Assembly (NCBI GenBank): GCA_010094045.1
Contig: ML986681.1
Location: 119,536 to 183,535 of the forward strand
Source: Lojkania enalia
Lineage: Eukaryota; Ascomycota; Dothideomycetes; Pleosporales
Length of the DNA: 64,000 bases
Direction of reading: 5' to 3'
Shown here: piece after piece, positions 56,825 to 64,000 of the stretch
How positions within the stretch are numbered: the stretch's first letter is position 1
How the letters are laid out: every line of letters begins with the position of its first letter
The notes under the pieces: model-generated
Told to the model about the DNA's origin: nothing
What the model saw: the letters and a program-made list of their open reading frames with translations, nothing else
Databases searched by the model: none
Position numbers and translations under genes: made by a program

Positions 56825-58479
56825 TTAGAGTTCACTATGACCCGCATCAGGGCGCTGGCTTGGGGATTGTGGCGACCCCACACTCAGGAGTCTACCCAGT
56901 TCCTCCCTGAATTGACCGAAGGCAATGTCGAACCGAGCACCAGCTAGCCAGGCTATAAATAGCTACCATGGTATTAGTCAAGATAATTGGGCATTTGGGA
57001 TACATTCGGTACTCACCATGGAGCCAGTGATGACAATGAGGGTGATAGCGACAGCAAGACTCATGTAAATCATGTCCCATTTGGCCTCCTCAGCCTCCTT
57101 CTTAGCCTTGGCCGCCTGCTCTATGCTTGCCGGTTCCTTGCTATCAGCCGGCTTAGGCTGTGAAGGGAATATGTTCTCGATGAACTGCTCGATCTTGAAA
57201 CTGTTAGTGTACGAATACAACGTGCCCGAATTTCGTTACCTTGCCGCATGTCGTGCTGATTCGTAGGAAGTTAGGGTCGTGAGGGTTGTTCTTCTTGTGG
57301 ATCTTGCGAGTGTACTTCCTAAAGACGTCAAAGACCAACTGGAGGTTCTGCGTTGATTCGATCATAAGTTGACAGGCCTCGCCCTTGGTAATCTTGACAT
57401 TCTTCTTAAAGATGGCCGGGTTCTGGAAACAAAGATCCAGCGTAGCAATGGCCATAGACTGTGGAATCGCACAGAAGTTGAAAACGCTCTGTTCCTTAAT
57501 ACCAGCCAAGTAGTACAGACAGTCGTCTGCACGTGATAAAGCCGTAAGGACCATCTCTGAGCTAGCGTTCAGAGCAGCTTGTTGGTTCTCTGGCTTGAAG
57601 AGGTCTTCAAAATTGTCAACATACTTGGACCAAATCTGCTTGGGCCAGAATCGTCGCTTATCGTCCAAGTCCTCCTTAATGTCACGGATGATGTTGACTT
57701 GCTGAAGGAACTGGCCCATGGACTCGTGGAGCTCCGGTTTCGCTAGCAACGCAGGATTGGCAAGACCAGCTTCCACAAAAAGGCGAGTCAGGCCTTCACC
57801 TACAAGGCCAGCCACGTAATGACAGTAGAGCTCATAGTCCTCAATGGTGTTCACTCCGTTGACGTTGTGCTCGGCATTGTTTGCATAGTCAGCCATGCCG
57901 TTGCCCATGCGCTTCGTGATATCCTTGATGATAGTCCGATACGCTGACTTGATCTTCTTAAACTCCTCGATGACGACATTGAACTCGACGAGAAGCTGCC
58001 TGTCTTTCTCATTTGGACCATTCTCGTTGTACGTCCAGCCTTCCTGATCTAAGATGTCCTGGAAACCCCGTAGAACGGGTTCCTTCTTCTCAAGGGGAAT
58101 GGTCATGTCATCCTCGACGGTGTCTAGGCCGCGGAGGACTAGGTAGAATAGACAAACGGGGACGAGGAGCTCAGGGTGCAACTCCATGATGACAGCAGCA
58201 AAGCTGCGGCTTGTCTTGGTAAGAAAGTAGAAGCAGCGCTTCAGAGACTCGCACTCCTTGGATTCATCGCGCTCGTGGACTGGGTTGTGCCAAACCTTCC
58301 TGTCGAGGAGTCAACAGAAGCGATCGCACAAGAATGCGAATCCGCGCAATCATTCCGAACTGAAGATCTAGAGCGGAAGAGATGCGAGGTCCGTCGGAAG
58401 ATCTCACTCACCACTGGATGATTGACCGCAGCTCTTGCGGGTGGAAGACATAGTACGCGACGCTGGATAGGCTAGGCAT
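56825..58479 (-). CDS. ERG9: Squalene synthase
   Basis: Minus-strand exons 58479-58412, 58299-57240, 57193-57017 and 56962-56825 encode 480 residues. The ER enzyme joins two farnesyl diphosphates to squalene, the first committed step to ergosterol. Visible blocks: [32 protein letters not shown] (first Asp-rich motif), [37 protein letters not shown] (second Asp-rich motif), and [16 protein letters not shown]. The C-terminal anchor is [20 protein letters not shown]. Intron 3 ends at an unusual CAAG acceptor that restores CGK/IEQFIE. The last intron splits the anchor region; spliced, the tail reads [20 protein letters not shown] and continues to HSEL. If not spliced, the protein would stop 11 residues after the exon in IPNAQLS. 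Confidence 0.94.
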
Positions 58480-59106
58480 GGTTGCGAATTTTTAAGGAGT
58501 CGGTGCCGCGAGACAACAAATTACAAGCTATACTCTGCGAAAATATGTGCCACAAGATCCAATCCAATGGATCTCAAGAAAGGGTATCTCGAAAAGAAAG
58601 GAGAAGTACGGCCAACGGACAGGTCGTGCCTTTGCGGAGCAAGGCGGGTGTTGTTGCGGCGTCTGGCACCGCTCGCGCAGCCTCGGGGCTTTCTCCACAC
58701 TTTCGACGACCCGGGCCCGTGCGCCACACCCGTGGTTCTTCCGGCCATTCATCCGCCTCCCACTCCTACCTGACCTTATTGAAGCTCAGGCAACTCTGGA
58801 AAGGTTCGGTTAGCTCTATTCAAGATTGGCTATCATCCTCAATCTGTTTGTTGGCGCACCCCGCATTCAGAACTGAGAATATATTGTTGTACTTGAGTCG
58901 AACGGGAACAACATACGCCTCAAAAATCTAGGGTGTTAATATAACAATAAGGTTAGGGGACTTTGATCTGCGGTAGGAAAAGATGGTCAATAGTCAAAAG
59001 GTTCTCGACGTAGTCCATTGCCTGAATTTCATTGCTTCATCAATCATATTCATCATACCCACATTTACAGTAGTTCATCTCTTCTCACCCTCATCCCCCC
59101 CAATCA
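58480..59106. other. Intergenic, no gene seen
   Basis: ERG9 promoter side and asparaginase 3' flank. Confidence 0.45.
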
Positions 59107-60382
59107 TCAAGATTCCGGGCTCCAAGGCTGCCCAATAGCCCCCCTCATCGGCCCCTCGAATAGCTCAATTGTCTGATTCATATTGAATCCGCTTGCAATC
59201 GCCAGCTGGAGCTGAATCCTCGCTTGAATGACATGAATAAATCCAGCTTTTGCATATGATGGCGTCGTAGACGGGCTGCTAGGTCCAAATGGGCTCCTGG
59301 TGCCAACAACAATCTGCAAGCCGTTGTCCAGGGCCTCAGCGATTTCTTCCTGGCCATTAGGAATCCCACCGTTACCGGTGCCGGCAATGACGACGCCCGC
59401 TGCGCCGTTAGCGTGCGCGTCCAGGACGAGCTTGCCGTCGAATTCGCGGGCGGCGTAGAGAATATCGACTTTTGGGAGAGCAGGGAAGGAGGAATGGCTT
59501 GATACTCGTGCTAGGTCGAATTCATGTTTTTGGATCGGTCTCGAGGGACTGTAATGTTTGTAAACAATGGACACTTTTCGTTTTGAAAGCCCAACTCACG
59601 TGTTGTAGAAGACAGGCAGGCTATTAAGAAAAATTCCCAGATCTCCCGTTGCCGTTGCTCCAAATGCATCTGGATTCGTTGAGTACAACTTCGTGACCCA
59701 GAAACCTGGAATAATACGACTGTTGAAGGCTACCATGACACCTCTGTTGCGGGCCTCAGGACTTGCAGCCAGCATGACACCGTCGAAAAAATTTGCGTCG
59801 CCGTCGAAAGAGAGATGAGTCCAGGGCCTCATAGCGCCCACGGCAACAACGGGCTTACCGCAGTTCACAAGAAGATCTATAAGAAATCCAGTCTCTTCGA
59901 GCGAGTTGGTCCCGTGTGTATAGATGGCTCCATCGATGTCGCTATCTTCCGAACACAAGGCATCATGAGTAAAACGGGTCATGTTCATGACGAGGGCGTC
60001 ATTCGTGCCAGTAGATCCATCTTCCTTAGTGGTCCAATTGGATACTGCAAGCTGGGTATGGTTGAGAAGATACGGGTTCCGAGCAATTATCTGCTCGCCC
60101 GTGAGCGAAAGCTGCCCATACTGAGTATCGTCAAGAGCACCATAAATGGAGCCTCCGGCAATAGTACCACCTGTGTACAGAACACTGCGGCCAGTCGATT
60201 AGATAAAGCGGTCATTACACAGGAAATGCTTACAGTATTTTTGGCAGACTACTATTTCCCCCAAGCCATTGTAGGCCGAGCCGTTTACTGGCCGTCGTCG
60301 TGTAGCCCTGCCTGCGCTGCGCCGTTGGAGCAGAACTAGCAACTGCTGAAAGACCCAAAATGCAGGTGCTAGAGAGCCACAT
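59107..60382 (-). CDS. Secreted type II L-asparaginase-like protein, diverged active site
   Basis: Minus-strand exons 60382-60234, 60184-59600 and 59548-59107 encode 391 residues. A signal peptide (MWLSSTCILGLSAVASSAPT) points to secretion. The asparaginase/glutaminase fold is clear: LPKILVLYTGGTIAGGSIYG with the first nucleophile Thr57, then THGTNSLEETGFLIDLLVNC, KPVVAVGAMRPWTHLSFDGD, GFWVTKLYSTNPDAFG (Lys of the second triad) and GVVIAGTGNGGIP. The second motif is normally HGTDTxEET. Here the catalytic Asp is Asn143 and the next Thr is Ser, and SADGP has become SFDGD. It could be an asparaginase with altered kinetics, a relative acting on another substrate, or inactive. Introns of 49 and 51 nt restore the reading at every junction. 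Confidence 0.88.
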
Positions 60383-61233
60383 TGTAATTTCGATCTTCTA
60401 CCCAGAACCCGCTTCTTTACCCGATAGAGCCGAAGAGAAGAAATATGTATGAACACTAGCTCATCCTCAGGCTTTTATAATACGCTAATCATCACGCAGA
60501 CACAATTCTGATCTCCGCGCTTCGTAATTCAAAATGCCGAGGTAAGGTCGCACAGCTGTTGCTATCATTGTTATCTCTCTTGGCAGAGGAATCAATAAGG
60601 AAGGTCTGCAATCTTTGCTCAAAGCGCAATGGCTGGTTGTTATCGCAAGGAACCGTTCCTGCATAGCTAACGTTGGGCAAGAAACAAGCTTCGTGACCCA
60701 CGAGGCAAAGAGCGGGGCTTTCAAGATTGGCCAGGATTTCGGAAGTAATAATCCGTGATACACCATGTGTGAAGTTGGAAGAGGAGGACTAGCAGTAGCC
60801 TTAAATGATGCAGGAGGAGCTACTTGGCTTAGAACTCTGTAGGTTATTTAGATATCGGATGATCATTAGATGGACCTGATGAAGAGTGGGGAGCAGGGGA
60901 GGGTGATGAGAAGGTAAGACTAGCCCGCCTTGAGAATTAGTGTCTATGTAAATGGATCCTTTCATCTAGCAGCAGCTAGCATCGAGATCTTAGTCATGAA
61001 TGTTGGCAGTGCCTATCGAATTTAAGTCAACCCAAAATAAATAAATAAATGAGTGAATAAAAACAAAGTTATTGGATGTTATTCATGTTCGACAAGTTAG
61101 AGGAAATCACAAAAAAAGTAGGCAATCACCCAGATATATTACCATAACTCCTCCCAATGCACTACTTGCGAAATAGTCGGCAATCCAGTCAATGCAAGTA
61201 CCGAAGGTGAGTGTAAGCAAAAAAAAGATCATT
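60383..61233. other. Intergenic, no gene seen
   Basis: Includes AAATAAATAAATGAGTG near 61036 and otherwise plain AT-rich sequence. Confidence 0.45.
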
Positions 61234-61745
61234 CTAATTCCACCCAATAATACCTTCCGCAATCATTGTAGGACCCTTTATCGAACTTGTCATGATCGAA
61301 ACTCTTCGTCCGATAATCCCAGAATCTCCGACTCCGAGATCTAGCTTCTGAGGAAGACGCATTGGCGCTGCGGGATCTGATTCTAGGGGGAAGGAGAATA
61401 ATGGGTTGGAAGGGATTCGGTCTGGCGGAAATGTTGATGCGGAGGTGCTTAGGTCCCCATCGTGACTGCAATGTTGTTAGTAAGTATATTTTCGGTTTTG
61501 GTGATGTGGATAAAATAGTAGAAGACATACTGAATGATAACCCAATAGCCGTTACTTTCTGTTTTCTCGTATGGTTTCCAACCTTGAATTTCAACTTGGG
61601 TTCCAGAACGCAGGTCGTCAGTGCTGCGATTTGAGAATAGCAATATCCATTCTTGGTGTGGATCTGCAACAACACATGAAAGACATGGTCGTAGCACTGC
61701 TATAGAACCTCCATGGCTGATTCGAGCTGAGGAGCCGTTGCACAT
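61234..61745 (-). CDS. Small protein of unknown function, uncertain second exon
   Basis: The first exon (61745-61531) starts MCNGSSARISHGGSIAVLRP and reads DLRSGTQVEIQGWKPYEKTE to GYWVII, with three Cys and no signal peptide. A standard intron follows (donor GTATGT, branch TACTAACA, acceptor TTGCAG, 65 nt). Splicing at these sites continues in a frame that stops at 61234 (148 residues in all). The neighbouring frame of exon 2, which would need one base more or less, is also open to 61229 and reads SRWGPKHLRINISARPNPFQ and so on, which looks more like protein. So either the frame given is right or a one-base indel or sequencing error lies at the junction. I do not recognise the protein. Confidence 0.4.
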
Positions 61746-62341
61746 GATCGTGTTGCTTGAGTTAAAAGGAAGTGTCGTCTATGAGACTGAACTTCTGAAG
61801 ATGATTTGGAGGTTTTAAGCAGCTCGCTGGGTTTGAAGATAGTGTTGCATATCTTGTGTCCTAGTGGGTGATTTGAGCAAGTTTGAGAGAGTACCTGAAT
61901 GTCTCGGAATTAGTGCCACTGCCAAGAATCACACATCTTGAATCACAATTGCATTGTTGAGGGGATTTCCATTAACCGAGATTTTGAATGCAGCTCCTCA
62001 TATCATTATTACTGACTGGTCCTGAATCCTTAGGTGTTCTTGTAGATATTCATAGTTCGCAGTGAAAGGAGAAGAAATTCCCGGGCTATCACAGAGCGTT
62101 GTGCCGTCCTCCAAATCCAGGTTCGTGATCAATCATCATTCATTCGCACGTGATAGTTTTATCTAGCCATGCCGGATGCCGGCTTGCTGACAGTAATCAG
62201 CCATTCAGTAGCTTGGATATGTCTTATGGACGCATAATATATGACATGAGAGAACCTAAGATGCTACTTAGGGATCATAAATCATACGAAGCCCGGGATC
62301 ATGCCGAGCACCAGCCCGAAGCGAAACGCCGTTGTGTTAAT
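61746..62341. other. Intergenic, no gene seen
   Basis: Promoter side of the small unknown gene and 3' flank of the superoxide dismutase gene. Confidence 0.45.
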
Positions 62342-63209
62342 TCAAAGAGTTGCCTTTAGATCCTTGAAGGCCTCCGCACGACTGCCAACAAAGCGCTCCT
62401 CCGCAGTCTTCCAGTTGATGACGTTCCAAATTTGCTCCACATATTTGGCCTTTTCGTTTTGATACTGAAAGTGGGTTAGCATCTCTAGGGGGACGAATAT
62501 GGGAATAGCAATTTACCTGAAGATAATAAGCATGCTCCCACATGTCAACTCCAAAGATGGGAACTTCGCCTTTGCCGACGACGGGTTCTTGATCCTTCGT
62601 TGTAGTAATTGCAAGCCGCTCTTCTTTTCCGGTCTCGACCTTGATCAACCAGCCCCAGCCGCTTCCTTGAATGCCCAATAAGGCCGTGTTAAAGGCTTTG
62701 CGGAAAGTGGCTTCGTCGCCCCAGGTAGCCTTCATCTTGTCCACGAGTTTGGGTGCCGCGGATGGTTTCGCATCATCGGATTTGGCGGGGCACATGTTCC
62801 TCCAAAAGAGCGAGTGGTTGATGTGACCGCCTGCATTGAAGCGAATGGCTTGCTGGAGAGCCACTTGAGTGGGAATATCCGCCGCCTGTACTGCCTCGGC
62901 TTGCGACTTGAGGGCTGCATTCAGGTTGTTGACGTAGGTTTGATGGTGCTTGGTATGGTGTAGCACCATGATATCCTTGTTGATGTAGGGCTCTAGAGCC
63001 TATCGAGTGGTTAGCTAGGCCTAAGCAGCTGGCTGAACAAGGGGTACACTTACATCGTAGTCATACGGAAGCTTGGGCAGCTGGTAAGTTTGGACCGACA
63101 TTGCTTCAAACTGGAATGGTTGTTGTGACTGTTCCGAAGCTGTGACGAAGAGGGAGTTCGAGAGGAGAAAATTGAAAAGGAGGATTGAAAAACCTAATCT
63201 ACCCCTCAT
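62342..63209 (-). CDS. Mn/Fe superoxide dismutase with a signal-peptide-like leader
   Basis: Minus-strand exons 63209-63054, 62999-62517 and 62464-62342 encode 253 residues. The SOD core is complete: YQLPKLPYDYDALEPYI, MVLHHTKHHQTYVNNLN (first His), AGGHINHSLFWRNMCP (second His), WGWLIKVE, GVDMWEHAYYLQY (Asp and His) and WKTAEERF. The sequence is closest in feel to fungal Mn-SODs. The open frame begins with MRGRLGFSILLFNFLLSNSL and continues FVTASEQSQQ, which resembles a secretory signal more than a mitochondrial presequence. A second ATG at 63101 (MSVQTYQLPK) gives the usual leaderless 217-residue cytosolic-type form. Both starts are possible; which is used decides the location of the enzyme. 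Introns are 54 and 52 nt. Confidence 0.9.
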
Positions 63210-64000
63210 TGTGACGTCGGATCACGTAATTCGAGAGCCGTAGAGCTGATTCGTTCGCATGTAGAAAGTGAAGCCAACAAGGTACCCACCTGAGGCACTT
63301 CCCAAACGGGTAAGAAAAACAGCTCAAAACTAACGCAGCCACTCCAACCTATAACGGAGATGCAGGGGACGGGCACGATACCAGGCAAAGCGCTTTCAAA
63401 AGAACAGATTACTGTATTTGGAATGAAGTCACTGAGCTATGAAGGCTTTGTTTACCAAGAAGGATGAGATAGGTACTGGTTCGACCGCTAAAGATCAGCG
63501 GAATGGGAGCTCAGAGGCAGACAAATAGACGAGATGAATAGTAGGCGGGAGCTAAACGACGGAGGATTCAAAAGTGCTAGTCGCAATACATACAAAATAG
63601 CCTATCTAGGCCGGGGCTTATTCTTTGTATCCTTTGAGTTCAATCTTGAGGTGAAGAAGTTCGCGAGCCTCCGAGACTTGGCAGTAACAACGTTCATTAT
63701 CCGGAAGCGGCTAGCTCCTTGGCGGCTCCCTTTTGTGAGGTATTTCCAAGGTTCAACGGGCGTTCTTGATGCGAGTCACGTGTCCATCACATTCGGACGA
63801 ACGATTGCGTCGAGATCTATGCAGGTACAAATAGGGCTCGTCAAGCCTTGCAGACTTAGCATGATTGGGAACAAATATTGTGGTGAGAGGCGAATCTTGT
63901 CTCAGGGAGGGAGATGAGGAGCTGAACTGCTTGATTGAAGATGGCCAGCGGGCCATATTTATGTACATGAAAAAGGGGTATATCAGCTGATATCCAGCGT
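63210..64000. other. Right edge, no supported gene
   Basis: A plus-strand open stretch at 63534-63917 has no motif or codon bias I trust. Upstream region of the SOD gene. Confidence 0.4.

Noticed and set aside
63534..63917. 127-codon plus-strand frame near the right edge
   Set aside because: No motif, irregular composition, no ATG context or intron support.
1..64000. CRISPR arrays, bacterial operons or phage
   Set aside because: None expected or seen: genes have spliceosomal introns, single-gene promoters and no regularly spaced repeats.

Overview
The window is nuclear DNA from a filamentous ascomycete (Pezizomycotina). Nearly all genes carry short spliceosomal introns (46-143 nt) with CTAAC/CTGAC-like branch sites. 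The gene set is fungal: PRP17, ERV14, MAP1, BNA4, FAB1, a J-domain protein, eIF4E, ERG9, a MEMO1 homologue, a GPR1/FUN34-type acetate transporter and a TPP1/Tpz1-like shelterin candidate. A tRNA-Val(UAC) with a 14-nt intron is also eukaryotic. The class within Pezizomycotina cannot be settled by reading alone. Exon coordinates were derived by hand from splice signals, frame and recalled family conservation; no search was run.

Layout. Positions 1-10,400 are AT-rich and gene-poor. They hold decayed repeats (a pogo/Fot1-type DDE transposase relic, kinesin-light-chain-type TPR repeats, a CCHC zinc knuckle) and only three intact genes, all for secreted proteins: a GH43 endo-arabinanase, a DUF4360 protein and an NlpC/P60-type hydrolase with a Cys-rich N-terminus. 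A sharp change follows at about 10.4 kb.

From 10.4 to 20 kb the DNA is normal gene-bearing euchromatin: an Srs2-like helicase, tRNA-Val, an unknown probable mitochondrial protein, a small nuclear protein with a PIP box, MEMO1 and a BCS1-like AAA ATPase. From 20 to 23.7 kb there is no gene I can support, but there is a short minisatellite. From 23.7 to 29.1 kb come the acetate transporter, a BolA protein with a microexon and an abnormal splice donor, and a malonyl-CoA-synthetase-like enzyme. From 29 to 33 kb there is one small Ser-rich protein and homopolymer tracts. From 33 to 64 kb genes are dense: PRP17, ERV14, MAP1, kynurenine monooxygenase, the TPP1/Tpz1-like protein, FAB1, a DNAJ-X co-chaperone, eIF4E, squalene synthase, a diverged secreted asparaginase, an unknown small gene and a Mn/Fe superoxide dismutase with a signal-peptide-like leader.

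How genes relate. There is no biosynthetic cluster; most neighbours are unrelated housekeeping genes. Two loose themes appear. The AT-rich left arm carries only extracellular proteins (pectin/arabinan attack, secreted hydrolase, secreted unknown), the pattern of a repeat-rich accessory compartment. Three genome-maintenance candidates occur in the window: an Srs2-like helicase with a PCNA-binding-like motif, 1.8 kb away a small basic protein with a consensus PIP box, and the telomere-protein candidate at 40.5-43.5 kb. The most useful items for follow-up are the PIP-box protein, the BolA gene structure, the TPP1/Tpz1-like protein with its uncertain 5' end, the substituted asparaginase active site and the possibly secreted SOD.
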